DNA of 64,000 bases, taken from assembly GCF_916619195.1 (NCBI RefSeq), contig NZ_CAKAKL010000002.1, positions 932,001 to 996,000 of the forward strand, written 5' to 3'. Origin of the DNA: Inquilinus sp. Marseille-Q2685. GTDB lineage: Bacteria > Pseudomonadota > Alphaproteobacteria > DSM-16000 > Inquilinaceae. Position numbers and translations under genes: made by a program. Under the pieces are notes generated by a model. It was not told the DNA's origin, made no database searches, and saw only the letters and a list, made by a program, of their open reading frames with translations. Below are positions 35,972 to 45,527 of this stretch, one piece after another (the first letter of the stretch is position 1; each line of letters opens with the position of its first letter).

Positions 35972-37227
35972 CACAGCCTCGGGGTCCGCACCGGCCCGGA
36001 TGGCGGCGCGGCATTCGGCCGGCGGCTGCCGGTGATCACCTGCTCGCCCGGCTCCAGCCCGCTCAGGATCTCCGCCTGCGCCCGGTTGGTCACGCCGACG
36101 GTCACGGCGCGGGTCTCGACCGATCCGCTCGGCTTCAGCACGCGGACCGTGGCCCGCCCCGGCGCGGCCGAGGAGGTGCCGGGCGACAGGCCCGACAGGG
36201 CCGTGACCGGCACCAGCAGCGTGTCCTGGGCCGCGGCCGAGACGAAGAACACCTGCGCCGTCATCTGCGTCATCAGCGCGCCGTCCTGGTTCGGCACGTC
36301 GAACAAGGCGTTGTAGAGCACGACGTTGTTGACCACCTCCGGCGTCGGCTGGATCTGCCGCAGCGCGCCGTACCAGCGCTTGTCGGGCATGCCGAGGGTG
36401 GTGAAATAGGCGGTCATGCCGAGCCGAAGCCGGCTGACATCGGCCTCCGACACCTGCGCCTCGACGGTCATGGTCGTCAGGTCCGCGACCTGGACGATGA
36501 TCGGCGCCGACTGGTTGGCGTTCAGCGTCTGGCCCCGGCGCGCCGACTGCGACACCACCGTGCCGTCGATCGGCGCATAGATCTTGGTGTAGCCGAGATT
36601 GGCCTCGTCGCCCTTCAGGGTCGACTGGATCTGGCGGGTCTGGGCGTCGATTGCGTCCAGCTGGGCCTGGGCCGCGGCATAAGCCGCCTCGGCCACCTGC
36701 AGCGCGTCGTCGCTGGTGGCGCGGGACGCCTTCAGGTTGCGCTGCCGCTCGGCCTGCTGCCGGGCCAGCAGCAGCTGCGCCTCCTTCTCCGCCCGCTGGG
36801 CGGCGAGGTTGGCGATCTGCGCCCGGTCGGCCTCGACCCGCGACTGGTAGACGGTGGGGTCGATCTCGGCCAGCAGGTCGCCGGCCTTGACCCGGTCGCC
36901 GATCGCGACATGCAGGGTCCTGAGCTGGCCGGAGACCTGGGTGCCGACATCGACATAGCTGAGCGGCTGCAGCGTCCCGAGCGCCGTGATCGCGTCCTCG
37001 ATGTCGCCCCGCTCGGCCGTCGCCGTGATCCAGAGCTGATCGGGCGCGACCGCCCGGCCCCAGCGGTACCAGGCGCCGCCGGCCACCGTCAGGCCGAGCA
37101 CCAGCAGCGCCAGCAGCAGGAAGCGGCGCCGGCGGGATGACTTGCGCGTTGTCCGGGTCGGTCCGGGCAAGGGCGGCGGCGCCGCCTCCCGCAGCCTCGG
37201 CTCGATCTCAGTCCTGGTGTCCGGCAT
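35971..37227 (-). CDS. macA: MacA-type periplasmic adaptor (membrane fusion protein)
   Basis: A 418-residue adaptor from ATG 37227 behind GAGGGGA. After a basic N-terminus comes one helix ([19 protein letters not shown]), then the lipoyl half ([20 protein letters not shown]), a long coiled coil (about 110-215, [19 protein letters not shown]), the second lipoyl half ([20 protein letters not shown]) and beta-barrel and membrane-proximal domains. It links MacB to the outer-membrane duct. It is the first gene of the macA-macB-nodT operon; the region upstream is divergent from the 101-aa secreted protein gene. Confidence 0.93.
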   Translation of the reverse strand: MPDTRTEIEPRLREAAPPPLPGPTRTTRKSSRRRRFLLLALLVLGLTVAGGAWYRWGRAVAPDQLWITATAERGDIEDAITALGTLQPLSYVDVGTQVSGQLRTLHVAIGDRVKAGDLLAEIDPTVYQSRVEADRAQIANLAAQRAEKEAQLLLARQQAERQRNLKASRATSDDALQVAEAAYAAAQAQLDAIDAQTRQIQSTLKGDEANLGYTKIYAPIDGTVVSQSARRGQTLNANQSAPIIVQVADLTTMTVEAQVSEADVSRLRLGMTAYFTTLGMPDKRWYGALRQIQPTPEVVNNVVLYNALFDVPNQDGALMTQMTAQVFFVSAAAQDTLLVPVTALSGLSPGTSSAAPGRATVRVLKPSGSVETRAVTVGVTNRAQAEILSGLEPGEQVITGSRRPNAAPPSGPVRTPRL

Positions 37228-37397
37228 TCCCCTCGGCCCGCACTGGTGTCGTCCCTTCACGGCCCGGCTGGGAATTTCCGGCGCAAGGCCGCCTCTGATC
37301 CGGCTGGTCTGGCCGAGGCGACCCGATTATATCGTTTCGCAGGCCTCCTGGCCCCAGACTCCGATACGGCTTCTCCGACACGGCTATCGAGGCAGGC

Positions 37398-37703
37398 ATG
37401 GCCCGTGCGGCTGGTATTGCGCTTTCCGTCCTACTCCTGACCGCCCCGGTCCAGGCGGCGCCGGCCTCCTGCGGCCCGCACGACGTGGTGGCCGACTATC
37501 TGGCGCGTGCCTTCCAGGAGACGCCGGCGGGTGCCGGCACGGCCAACAGCGGCGGCCGGGTCGAGCTGTTCACGGCGCCGAAGGGGCGGAGCTGGACCCT
37601 GCTCTACACCGGTCCGGACGGGCAGTCCTGCATGATCGCCGCCGGCCGCAGCTGGGCCCCGCCCCTGCCCGGCCCGGACGAGGAGACCACCAGGCCGCGC
37701 TGA
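37398..37703 (+). CDS. small secreted hypothetical protein
   Basis: A 101-residue protein with a clear signal peptide (ARAAGIALSVLLLTAPVQAA) and a mature part with two cysteines (SCGPHD and SCMIAAG) that could form a disulfide. The segment RVELFTAPKGRSWTLLYTGP followed by CMIAAGRSW is the shape of short periplasmic proteins seen widely in alphaproteobacteria next to unrelated genes. No function is known. It is convergent with the DUF192 gene, only 2 bp apart. Confidence 0.75.
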   Translation: MARAAGIALSVLLLTAPVQAAPASCGPHDVVADYLARAFQETPAGAGTANSGGRVELFTAPKGRSWTLLYTGPDGQSCMIAAGRSWAPPLPGPDEETTRPR

Positions 37704-37705
37704 GC

Positions 37706-38176
37706 TCAGCCCTTGGTGGCGGCGATCAGCGGATGGACCACCCGGTCGCCCGGCCTGATGTCGAGGAACCGGGCGATGCCGCCGTTCAGCTCCAGCACCG
37801 CCTTGGCCGGCCCGTCCGAGCTCCGGGGGTCCAGGGTCTGCGGCGGCACCTTCTCCAGGATGTTGGCGATCGTCCCGTCGGTGCGGATGAAGATCATGTC
37901 CAGCGGGATCAGCGTGTTCTTCATCCAGAAGGCCTGCGGCCCGGCCTGGTCGAACACGAACAGCATGCCGGCATCCGGCGCCATCTTTTCTCGGAACATC
38001 AGGCCGCGCTGCTGCTGCTCCGGCGTCAGCGCCAGCTCGACCGTGAAGTGGAAGCTCTTGCCCGCCGCGGTCTCGATGGTCAGGTCGCTGGTCTTGGGCT
38101 GGGCCGCCTCCTGTGCCGGGACGGAACCGGCGGCGACCAGCAGCAGGGCGAAAGCGGCGAGGAGCGTCTTCATCAT
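37706..38176 (-). CDS. DUF192 secreted protein
   Basis: A 156-residue protein with signal peptide (LLAAFALLLVAAGSVPAQ) and a DUF192 domain: FTVELALTPEQQQRGLMFRE, MAPDAGMLFVFDQAGPQAFW, MKNTLIPLDMIFIRTDGTIA and the ending AKAVLELNGGIARFLDIRPG. The family is a small periplasmic beta-barrel of unknown biochemical function. The two tandem ATG codons at 38176/38173 follow GAGATGGGACG; the first is taken. It lies 12 bp after the deacetylase gene on the same strand. Confidence 0.9.
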   Translation of the reverse strand: MMKTLLAAFALLLVAAGSVPAQEAAQPKTSDLTIETAAGKSFHFTVELALTPEQQQRGLMFREKMAPDAGMLFVFDQAGPQAFWMKNTLIPLDMIFIRTDGTIANILEKVPPQTLDPRSSDGPAKAVLELNGGIARFLDIRPGDRVVHPLIAATKG

Positions 38177-38188
38177 CGTCCCATCTCG

Positions 38189-39298
38189 TCAGGGTGCCAT
38201 GACGGCGCGGATCACATCCCGGACCTCCGGCCGCACCGGGCCCGGCCGCGGCACGTCGTCCATGCGGTCGAACCAGGCGGGCTCGGGCGGGGTGCCGCGG
38301 CGGCGCGACCAGGACAGGCCGGCCAGCACTGCGCGGGACTCCGCGGTCAGCGGCGCCGCCGGGTCGAAGCCGTTGAGCACCGCCCAGACCCCGGCCCAGC
38401 AGCGCCCGACAGTCCAGGGATTGTAGCCTCCGCCCCCCAGCACCAGCAGGCGCGGCGCGACGTCGCGCACCGCCGCCACCACGTCCCACAGGGCGTGGTT
38501 GGACAGCGACAGGCGGCTCAGCGGATCATCATGCAGCGCGTCGGCGCCGCATTGCAGCACCACGACCTGCGGGCGGAAGCGCTCGACCAGCGGCAGCAGC
38601 GCCTGGTCGCGCACCGCCGCCATCTCGTCGTCGTTCAGCTCGCGCGGCATCGGCAGGTTGCGGGCGTTGCCGCCGCCGCGGTCCTCGACCGCGCCGGTGA
38701 ACGGCCAGCGCTGCGCCTCGTGCACCGAGACGGTCAGGACGCGAGCGTCGCCGGCGAAGGCATCCTGCACCCCGTCGCCGTGATGGGCATCGACGTCGAG
38801 ATAGGCGATGCGGTCGACGCCGCGGTCGAGCAGGTCGAGGATCGCCAGCACCGGGTCGTTGAAGTAGCAGAAGCCCGAGGCACGGTCGGGCCGGCCGTGA
38901 TGCAGCCCGCCGGCTGGGCTGTAGACCACAGCGTCCTCGGCCACGAGGCCGGCGCCGAGGACAGAGGAGCCGCAGGCCGTGGCCGGGCGGCGGAACACCT
39001 CGGCGAAGATCGGATTCTCGACCCCGCCGAGATTGTGCCGCTGCCGGCGCGCCGGATCGAGATCCTGGTCGCGCTCGGCATCCTGCACCGCGGCGACGTA
39101 GTCCGGGTGATGGAACCGGGTCAGCGCCTCGACCCCGGCCAACGGCCCGTCGCGGTACTGCCCGTCGGCCAGCCAGCCCTGCGCCCGGATCAGGTCGAGC
39201 GCGGTCGAGACGCGCGGGATGGCGAGCGGATGCTTCGGCCCGTAGCTGGAATGCCGATAGACCTCGCTGCCGATCAGGATCGGCCGCGCCGCCGCCAT
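38189..39298 (-). CDS. histone-deacetylase-family deacetylase (AcuC-like)
   Basis: A 369-residue arginase/deacetylase-fold enzyme. Active-site features: GLHHGRPDRASGFCYFNDPV (paired His and metal region), ILDLLDRGVDRIAYLDVDAH then HGDGVQDAF (zinc Asp and His), VVLQCGADALHDDPLSRL (second Asp) and LVLGGGGYN. This matches bacterial AcuC/HdaH-type zinc deacetylases that remove acetyl groups from proteins or small amines. The start ATG 39298 is close to the secF stop (7 bp), so it may be read with secD-secF. The substrate is not known. Confidence 0.9.
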   Translation of the reverse strand: MAAARPILIGSEVYRHSSYGPKHPLAIPRVSTALDLIRAQGWLADGQYRDGPLAGVEALTRFHHPDYVAAVQDAERDQDLDPARRQRHNLGGVENPIFAEVFRRPATACGSSVLGAGLVAEDAVVYSPAGGLHHGRPDRASGFCYFNDPVLAILDLLDRGVDRIAYLDVDAHHGDGVQDAFAGDARVLTVSVHEAQRWPFTGAVEDRGGGNARNLPMPRELNDDEMAAVRDQALLPLVERFRPQVVVLQCGADALHDDPLSRLSLSNHALWDVVAAVRDVAPRLLVLGGGGYNPWTVGRCWAGVWAVLNGFDPAAPLTAESRAVLAGLSWSRRRGTPPEPAWFDRMDDVPRPGPVRPEVRDVIRAVMAP

Positions 39299-39305
39299 CT
39301 TCCGC

Positions 39306-40265
39306 TCAGGCGCCCTTGCCCGCCGGAGTGCCGTCCGCCGGAGCCGCCGGCGGCGCCTTCTTGCGGAACAGCTTCTCCTCGCCGAGGAACAGCAGGATCG
39401 GCGCCGCGATGAAGATCGAGGAGGTGGTGGCGACCACGACCCCGATCAGGATGACGATGGCGAATTCCTGCAAGTTCTCGCCGCTCCAGATCGCCAGCGG
39501 CAGGCACGCCAGGAAGGTGGCCAGTGAGGTGCCGATGGTGCGGTTCAGGGTCTGGTTGATCGACAGGTCGATCAGCGCCCTCAGCGGCATCGACTTGTAC
39601 AGGCGCAGGTTCTCGCGCACGCGGTCATAGACCACGACCTTGTCGTTCACCGAATAGCCGAGGACGGTGAGCAGCGCCGCGATCGAGGTCAGGTTGAACT
39701 GCATTCCGGTGACGGCATAGACCCCGACCATCTTGGTGACGTCGAGGATCATGGTGACCACGGCGCCGACGCCGAACTGCCATTCGAAGCGGAACCAGAT
39801 GTAGAACAACATGGCGACGAGGGCGAGGCCGAGCGCCAGCATGCCGTTCTGGAACAGCTCGCCCGAGACCGTGCCGCCGACGGAATCGACGCTGCGGATC
39901 TCGGTCCCCGGCACCGTGTCGGTCAGGGTCTTCTTGATCGTGTCGACCGCCGCCTGCTGCTGCTGTTCGGTCGGCTGCGCCTCCATCCGGATCAGAACGT
40001 CGTTGGGCGAGCCGAACTGCTGCAGCTGGACCTGGCCGAGGCCGAGATCGTCGAGGGCGGTGCGCAGCTGCCCGAAATCCGCCGCCTGCGGCGTCTGGAT
40101 CTGGATGGCGATGCCGCCCTTGAAGTCGACGCCGTAGTTCAGCCCCGGATAGAAGAACAGCACGACGGAGGCGATGCTGAGGAAGGCCGAGGCGGCGAGG
40201 CCGGCGATGCGGCCCCGCATGAACGGGATCTTGGTGTCGTCCGGGACGAGACGGAGCCAGAACAT
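39306..40265 (-). CDS. secF: protein translocase subunit SecF
   Basis: A 319-residue membrane protein: KIPFMRGRIAGLAASAFLSI, then YGVDFKGGIAIQIQ (the D-F-x-G-G signature), a periplasmic domain, and five further helices with VLGYSVNDKVVVYDRVRENL and ALIDLSINQTLNRTIGTSLA. SecF works with SecD to use the proton gradient in late protein translocation. The start shares a base with the secD stop (TGATG). The C-terminus is Lys/Pro/Ala-rich. Confidence 0.97.
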   Translation of the reverse strand: MFWLRLVPDDTKIPFMRGRIAGLAASAFLSIASVVLFFYPGLNYGVDFKGGIAIQIQTPQAADFGQLRTALDDLGLGQVQLQQFGSPNDVLIRMEAQPTEQQQQAAVDTIKKTLTDTVPGTEIRSVDSVGGTVSGELFQNGMLALGLALVAMLFYIWFRFEWQFGVGAVVTMILDVTKMVGVYAVTGMQFNLTSIAALLTVLGYSVNDKVVVYDRVRENLRLYKSMPLRALIDLSINQTLNRTIGTSLATFLACLPLAIWSGENLQEFAIVILIGVVVATTSSIFIAAPILLFLGEEKLFRKKAPPAAPADGTPAGKGA

Positions 40266-41878
40266 CACGCTTTCCTCAGCACGGGCAGGACGGTGGGACG
40301 CTTGCGGCGGATCCAGGTGACCATCATCAGCCGCACCAGCACCACGGCGGTGAACATCGAGGTCAGGATGCCGATCCCGGTGGTGACGGCGAAGCCGCGC
40401 ACCGGCCCCGTGGTCAGCGTGTACAGGATCGCCATCTTGATCAGCGAGGTGATGTTGGCGTCGAAGATCGTGGCGAAGGCCCGGCTGAAGCCCGCATCCA
40501 TCGCCGAGAAGGGCGACCGCCCGCGTTTCGTCTCCTCGTACAATCGTTCGTTGATCAGGATGTTGGCGTCGACCGACATGCCGAGGGTCAGCAGCATGCC
40601 GGCGATGCCGGGCAGCGTCAGCGTCGCCTCCAGCAGCGACAGCACCGCCACGGTCAGAACCAGGTTCATGATCAGGGCGACGTTGGCGAACAGGCCGAAC
40701 AGCCCGTAGGCCAGCAGCATGTAGGTGACGACCAGAACGAAGCCGACCGCCACGGCGATGATGCCGGCCTGGATGGCGTCGGCGCCGAGGTCGGGGCCGA
40801 CCGTCCGCTCCTCGACGATGGTCAGCGGCGCCGGCAGCGCGCCGGCGCGCAGCAGCACGGCCAGGTCGTTGGCGGTCTGGGCGGTGAAGTTGCCGCTGAT
40901 CTGGCCGCGGCCGCCCAGGATCGGCTCGTTGATGTTCGGATAGGTGATGACCTTGTCGTCGAGCACGATGGCGAAGGGCTTGTTGACATTCGCCTGGGTG
41001 ACCTGGCCGAAGCGGCGGGCGCCGGCACTGTCGAACTCGAAATTCACGATCCACTGCCCGGTCTGCGGGTTGGTGCCGGCGCGGGCGTCGACCAGGTTGG
41101 CGCCGTCGACCTCGATCCGCTTGCGCACCGCGATCGAGGTGCGCTCGCCCGGTCGCGGATTCTCGATCGGCAGCACCTCCGTGTCCGGCGGCACCGGCTG
41201 GCCCTCCTGGTAGTCCAGGTTGACCAGGTGGAAGGTCATCTTCGCCGTCTGGCCCAGGAGGCGGCGGATGCGGTCGGGGTTCTGCTCGCCGGGCAGCTGC
41301 AGCAGGATGCGGCTGTTGCCCTGGCGCGAGATCAGCGGCTCGCGGGTGCCGCTCTCGTCGACGCGGCGGCGGACGATCTCGATCGACTGCTCGACCGCCC
41401 GGGCCTCGCGGTCACGCAGGCCTACCTCGGTCAGGGTCAGGCTGGCCTTGCCGTCGCCGCCGACGTTGATGTCGAGGTCACGCTGGCCGCCGGCCAGCGG
41501 ATCGACGGCGCCGGTCAGCAGGTTCTCGGCCAGGAGCGTGCGCGCCCGGTCGGCCTGGGTGGGATCGGACAGGGTGAAGTTGACCGAATGGTCGTTCACC
41601 GAAAGGTCGCTGTAGGCGATGTTCTCGCGCCGCAGCAGGCTGCGGATCGAATCCTGGATGTTGGAGAGGCGGCCGTCGATCACCGCCTTCATGTCGACCT
41701 CCAGCAGGAGGTAGGAACCGCCCCTGAGGTCGAGGCCGAGATTCATCTGCCGGGCCGGGATCCAGGACGGCAGCGCGTCGAGCGTGCTGCGCGGCAGGAT
41801 GTTCGGCAGGCTCAGGATCACGCCGAGGAGGCACACCACCAGGATGGTGACCTTCTTCCACGGGGCGAAATACATCAT
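40265..41878 (-). CDS. secD: protein translocase subunit SecD
   Basis: A 537-residue protein: N-terminal helix KVTILVVCLLGVILSLPNIL, then LGLDLRGGSYLLLEVDM (the D-L-R-G-G signature), periplasmic P1 domains, and a C-terminal six-helix half with GMSVDANILINERLYEETKR and DAGFSRAFATIFDANITSLI. Start ATG 41878 is the first of two tandem Met codons, placed as in relatives; there is no strong Shine-Dalgarno. The usual yajC neighbour is absent; ribD lies upstream instead. Confidence 0.97.
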   Translation of the reverse strand: MMYFAPWKKVTILVVCLLGVILSLPNILPRSTLDALPSWIPARQMNLGLDLRGGSYLLLEVDMKAVIDGRLSNIQDSIRSLLRRENIAYSDLSVNDHSVNFTLSDPTQADRARTLLAENLLTGAVDPLAGGQRDLDINVGGDGKASLTLTEVGLRDREARAVEQSIEIVRRRVDESGTREPLISRQGNSRILLQLPGEQNPDRIRRLLGQTAKMTFHLVNLDYQEGQPVPPDTEVLPIENPRPGERTSIAVRKRIEVDGANLVDARAGTNPQTGQWIVNFEFDSAGARRFGQVTQANVNKPFAIVLDDKVITYPNINEPILGGRGQISGNFTAQTANDLAVLLRAGALPAPLTIVEERTVGPDLGADAIQAGIIAVAVGFVLVVTYMLLAYGLFGLFANVALIMNLVLTVAVLSLLEATLTLPGIAGMLLTLGMSVDANILINERLYEETKRGRSPFSAMDAGFSRAFATIFDANITSLIKMAILYTLTTGPVRGFAVTTGIGILTSMFTAVVLVRLMMVTWIRRKRPTVLPVLRKA

Positions 41879-41991
41879 CGACGGCAAGCTCTCATGGGTT
41901 CGGTCGGTTCGGGCTGGCCCGGCCGAGACGTCACAGATCCGGACCGGCATGCCGGTCCGCAGGGCGCGCACGGTACAATGCGCGCGGTCGT

Positions 41992-43302
41992 TTAGCCATG
42001 GCGAAGTGGCGACTCGATGACGCTGGCGTCGACAAGCCGCGCCAGATGCGCCGCCACGGCCGGCGAGACGTATTCCGCCAGCAGGTCCGGGCCCAGCGCG
42101 GCGGTGGCGATCGGCCGCCAGTCGCGGGTGGCGGCGGCGCTGCCCGGGAAGGCGATGCGGTTGCGCTCGCCGCCGCCGATCGCCGGCGCGATGAAGACAT
42201 GGGCCAGGTCGACCCGCCCAGCCTCCAGCAGCAGGCCGAGCAGGCGCGGACCGCCTTCGACCATGACCGATCCGACCGGCCGGCCCAGCCGCGCCACCAC
42301 GGCCGGCCCGGCCAGGGTGTCGAACAGCGCGTCGACCGGCGGCCCGTCCGGCAGCGCCAGCATCGCCGCCGAGGGCGGCAGCATCGCCTCGACCGCGCCG
42401 GCCTGACGCGCCGCCGCCCGGCCCAGCAGGAACACGGTGGGCGCATCGGCGGACAGCAGCCCGGCTTTCCATCGGTCCAACCGCTGCGGCAGGGCGGCCA
42501 GGGCCCGGCCGTTCGGATCATAGACCAGGCGCAGCGGATGGCGGTGCCGGTCGCCGGCGGCGTCACGCACGGTCAGGGCCGGATCGTCCGCCAGCACGGT
42601 GCCGGCGCCGACCAGGATGGCGTCGTATTTCTGGCGCAGCCAATGGGTGTGGGCGCGCGCCGCCTTGCCGGTCAGCCAGCGCTCGGCGCCATCGTCAAAA
42701 GCGAGCTGGCCGTCCAGCGTCTGCGCCCATTTCGCCGCCACCAGCGGCCGGTCGAGCCGCTGCCGCAGAAGGAAGGGCGCGTGCCAGGCCGCCGCCTCCG
42801 GCGCCAGCGTGCCGAGGCTGACATCGACGCCGGCGGCCTGCAGCCGGGCCAGGCCGGCACCGTCGACCAGCGGGAACGGATCGCGCAGCGCCGCCACGCA
42901 ACGCGCCAGCCCGAGCGAGGCCAGGAGGTCGGCGCAGGGTGGCTGGCGGCCGTGATGGCTGCAGGGCTCCAGCGTGACATAGGCCGTGGCGCCGCGGAAC
43001 GCCGACCGGTCGGCCACCGCCTCGACTGCGACGCGCTCGGCATGGCGCTCGCCGATCCGTTCGGTGGCGCCGCGCGAGACCACGCGGCCGTCGCGGACGA
43101 TGACGCAGCCCACCACCGGGTTCGGGTCCGACAGCCCGTTATGGGTCATCGCCGTCCGCAGCGTCTCCAGCATCCAGGCTTCGTCGTCGCCTGTCGTCCG
43201 GGCCGGGGGCGCGGCGTCGCGCAACGCCTCCGGCAGCGTGTCGCGGAAGACGCCGCCGAAGCCGAAGCCCGGCCGCAGCGAGAACCCGGCCGGCAGGGTC
43301 AA
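41992..43302 (-). CDS. ribD: riboflavin deaminase/reductase RibD
   Basis: A 436-residue bifunctional enzyme. The deaminase domain has zinc ligands [13 protein letters not shown] and [18 protein letters not shown]. The reductase domain starts near [12 protein letters not shown] and includes [40 protein letters not shown]. It converts the pyrimidine from GTP cyclohydrolase II into the ribitylamino intermediate of riboflavin. The N-terminal 40 residues before [14 protein letters not shown] are an extension; a later start is possible. Its ATG overlaps the ribA stop by 4 bp. Confidence 0.95.
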   Translation of the reverse strand: MTLPAGFSLRPGFGFGGVFRDTLPEALRDAAPPARTTGDDEAWMLETLRTAMTHNGLSDPNPVVGCVIVRDGRVVSRGATERIGERHAERVAVEAVADRSAFRGATAYVTLEPCSHHGRQPPCADLLASLGLARCVAALRDPFPLVDGAGLARLQAAGVDVSLGTLAPEAAAWHAPFLLRQRLDRPLVAAKWAQTLDGQLAFDDGAERWLTGKAARAHTHWLRQKYDAILVGAGTVLADDPALTVRDAAGDRHRHPLRLVYDPNGRALAALPQRLDRWKAGLLSADAPTVFLLGRAAARQAGAVEAMLPPSAAMLALPDGPPVDALFDTLAGPAVVARLGRPVGSVMVEGGPRLLGLLLEAGRVDLAHVFIAPAIGGGERNRIAFPGSAAATRDWRPIATAALGPDLLAEYVSPAVAAHLARLVDASVIESPLRHG

Positions 43303-43973
43303 GGCTTGCCCAGGCGGCGCACCCCCGGGGTGTCGCCAACTGCCAGAGGCAGCACCGTGGCCTGATCTGAAATTTCCGTTAGATCAATACGGTGTGCGTG
43401 CTTCTTCACCTTGGCTTCGAGATACTGGATGTTGTGCTCGGTGACGAAGACGCCGGTCGGTACGATCTCGGCGATCTCGATCCCGGCGGCCTCGAGCTGC
43501 TTCGCCTTGTCCGGGTTGTTGGTCAGAAGCCGGATCCGCTTGACGCCGAGCGCCAGCAGCATCTGCGCCGCCGGCGTGAAGTCCCGCATGTCATGCGGGA
43601 AGTTCAGCCGTTCATTGGCCTCGTAGGTGTCGAGCCCCTGGTCCTGCAGCACATAGGCGTCGAGCTTGGCATAGAGGCCGATCCCGCGCCCCTCCTGCCG
43701 CAAATAGAGGACGAAACCGCCTTCTTTTCCAATGCGGTGCAGGGCGTCGTTCAACTGCGGGCCGCAGTCGCAGCGCTGCGAGCCGAAGACGTCGCCGGTC
43801 AGGCATTCGGAATGCACGCGCACCAGCGGCACGTCGCGGCCTTCGGGCCCGAGCGCGATGGCGAAATGCTCGCCGCCGTCGGCGAAGCCGCTGAAGGTGT
43901 GGAACACGCCCTTCCCCGCCCCGTCCAGGATCGGGATGGTGACGGTGGTGCGGATCTCGACCGGTGCCTGCAT
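43299..43973 (-). CDS. ribA: GTP cyclohydrolase II RibA
   Basis: About 224 residues from ATG 43973; ATG 44060 in the same frame is a weaker alternative. Zinc-binding motif [20 protein letters not shown] (three Cys) and catalytic [20 protein letters not shown] are intact, followed by [19 protein letters not shown]. It opens GTP to the first riboflavin precursor. It is a stand-alone RibA without a fused RibB half. It overlaps ribD and is the first gene of this small riboflavin pair; no FMN riboswitch is visible upstream. Confidence 0.95.
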   Translation of the reverse strand: MQAPVEIRTTVTIPILDGAGKGVFHTFSGFADGGEHFAIALGPEGRDVPLVRVHSECLTGDVFGSQRCDCGPQLNDALHRIGKEGGFVLYLRQEGRGIGLYAKLDAYVLQDQGLDTYEANERLNFPHDMRDFTPAAQMLLALGVKRIRLLTNNPDKAKQLEAAGIEIAEIVPTGVFVTEHNIQYLEAKVKKHAHRIDLTEISDQATVLPLAVGDTPGVRRLGKP

Positions 43974-44086
43974 CGAATACCCCGACGGCCGCGCCGCGAC
44001 CGACCTCGTGAAACCGTGGGGCACAATATCGGTGGCCGGCCCCGTTATTCCCAGCCCCAACGAACGGAGACCGGCTATGCGGTTCG

Positions 44087-44779
44087 CTACGTCTGCAAAG
44101 CGCGGATCTCGTGCACCGCGGCGATCCGGGTCCCGTCCCAGTGATAGGACAGGTGCCGCTCCTGGATCACCGGGGTCAGCACGCTGCGCGGCCGGAACAC
44201 CGCGGCGCAGTGGCCGCCCGGGTGGCGGACGCTGTCATAGGCGACACCGAAGGAGCCGTCCGCATGCAGCCGCCGCCCCAGCGCCTGGCCGGCCGAATAG
44301 TCGACCGGGTCGTAGACGCCCGGCAGTTCGTCGCCCAGGCCGCGGATGTCGTGCAGGTCGCCGGACAGGCTGTTGATCAGCACGCGCATGTCGATCGTGG
44401 TCGCCGGCGTCGCCGTCGCCGCGAAGAAGCGGGCGCGGTGATAGCTGGTCTCCGCCACCGCCGTGTCCAGCGCCGCGGCGCCGTAATAGGCGCCATAGGT
44501 GCCGTCGGTGAAGCGGCTGCCGTCCGGATGCAGATGGGTGAAGGGCGCCATGATGAAGCTGGTGCCCGGGCCGCTCATCCGCTCCTCCAGCGGGATCAGC
44601 GAGATCTGCCCGACCTGGTCGCGCAGCCGGTCGTTGGTGCGGGATTCGAGCTCGATCAGCAGCTCCCAATCCTCGGGGGGCGCCACCCGTTCGAACAGGT
44701 CGATCGGCGGATACCGGCTGGGGATGATGCGCCAGCATTCGGGCCATTCGACCCGGCGAACCGGCAGGATCAGCCCCAA
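44087..44779 (-). CDS. RES-domain toxin
   Basis: A 230-residue RES protein. The three residues that name the family can be placed: Arg in [11 protein letters not shown], Glu in [13 protein letters not shown] and Ser in [14 protein letters not shown], with the Tyr of [12 protein letters not shown] toxins degrade NAD+ (phosphorolysis or hydrolysis) and stop growth. It overlaps by 10 bp the antitoxin gene upstream, the usual order antitoxin then toxin. It is intact in length. GC content is like the chromosome, so no sign of recent transfer. Confidence 0.93.
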   Translation of the reverse strand: MGLILPVRRVEWPECWRIIPSRYPPIDLFERVAPPEDWELLIELESRTNDRLRDQVGQISLIPLEERMSGPGTSFIMAPFTHLHPDGSRFTDGTYGAYYGAAALDTAVAETSYHRARFFAATATPATTIDMRVLINSLSGDLHDIRGLGDELPGVYDPVDYSAGQALGRRLHADGSFGVAYDSVRHPGGHCAAVFRPRSVLTPVIQERHLSYHWDGTRIAAVHEIRALQT

Positions 44780-45177
44780 CCGCCGCGCTCCGCATCCAGG
44801 TAGCGGCGGACCACGAACAGGTCGGCGACGTTGCCCGACAGCATCCGGTCGAGCGCCGAGCGGCCGCCGAAGGGCGAGGCCGCGTTCGGCCGCCGCACCC
44901 AGCCGTCGGCCAGCTTCGCGTCCTTGAACAGGATCTGAAGCGCCCGGTAGATGCCGAGGATGTAGGAGATCCGCTCCATCGTGTCGGCCGAGGGATGGCC
45001 GGTCGCACCGGCCTTCCAGCGGTAGAAGGTGGCCTTGGACGGGCGGCCCAGCAGCACGCGCTTCTCCTCGTCCTTCAGCCCCCAGGCCTCGGCGATGTTG
45101 AAGAAGGCGTTCAGGCCCGCCCGGGCCAGCCGCCCTTCGGCACCGCGCGGCGCCACTGCCGCCTCCCGCGCCATCAT
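44770..45177 (-). CDS. Xre/MbcA/ParS-type antitoxin
   Basis: A 135-residue antitoxin from ATG 45177, which has GGAGAGAGGAG upstream; TTG 45231 would run into the operator. It has an N-terminal helix-turn-helix (FFNIAEAWGLKDEEKRVLLG, then SKATFYRWKAGATG) and the C-terminal DUF2384/MbcA-like part (ILGIYRALQILFKDAKLADG, WVRRPNAASPFGGRSALDRM) that plugs the RES active site. It pairs with the RES toxin and probably represses the operon. Confidence 0.92.
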   Translation of the reverse strand: MMAREAAVAPRGAEGRLARAGLNAFFNIAEAWGLKDEEKRVLLGRPSKATFYRWKAGATGHPSADTMERISYILGIYRALQILFKDAKLADGWVRRPNAASPFGGRSALDRMLSGNVADLFVVRRYLDAERGGWG

Positions 45178-45205
45178 CGAACCGCTCCTCTCTCCAAACT
45201 CATCT

Positions 45206-45229
45206 GAGATTTTTGATCTCGTTTGAGAC
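45206..45229. promoter_or_regulatory. RES-Xre autoregulatory operator candidate
   Basis: GAGAT-N5-ATCTC-N4-GAGAC lies 29 bp before the antitoxin start: two overlapping inverted repeats that share the central ATCTC. A further GAGAC occurs at 45238. This suits binding by the Xre-type antitoxin. Confidence 0.55.
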
Positions 45230-45341
45230 AAATATAGCGAGACACCCGCCCCGTGACAAGTCCCGCCCCATCAACACGGCAGCCCTCCCCCGTGTTGCAT
45301 CGCGATTGACGCGGTCCCCCGGCCATGGCTCTACTGACGCC

Positions 45342-45425
45342 ATGAGCGCGATCCGTTCGATCATTACCGCGACCACCAAAACGACCACCGCCAGTGGCGG
45401 GTCGTGCGGAGGTCGTGCGCGCTGA
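45342..45425 (+). CDS. threonine-rich leader peptide of the ThrRS gene
   Basis: A 27-codon ORF starting at ATG 45342: MSAIRSIITATTKTTTASGG then SCGGRAR and TGA. Six of residues 9-16 are Thr, preceded by two Ile, the same style as the thr operon leader of enterobacteria. It ends just before the terminator hairpin, so ribosome stalling at Thr codons would let transcription pass into the synthetase gene when charged tRNA-Thr is short. This is read from sequence plus the known attenuation mechanism. Confidence 0.8.
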   Translation: MSAIRSIITATTKTTTASGGSCGGRAR

Positions 45426-45487
45426 TCGGACAGCGCCTCTGATCCCAAAGGGCCCCGCCGGCGACGGACGGGGCCCTTGGTCTTTCT
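45419..45487 (+). terminator. attenuator of the ThrRS gene
   Basis: A GCGCTG/CAGCGC hairpin (45419-45436) overlaps the leader stop codon. It is followed by CCAAAGGGCCCCG (45445-45457), an 11-nt loop and CGGGGCCCTTGG (45469-45480), then TCTTTC. The second is a strong terminator-type stem. An upstream stem CCGCC-AGT-GGCGG around 45389-45401 could form the alternative pairing. Confidence 0.75.
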
Positions 45488-45527
45488 GGGCTCTCCCTGC
45501 GCCGGTCCACCGCAACGGAGACTTCCC

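Noticed and set aside
43974-44086. FMN riboswitch before ribA
   Set aside because: The short upstream stretch lacks the conserved RFN-element stems.
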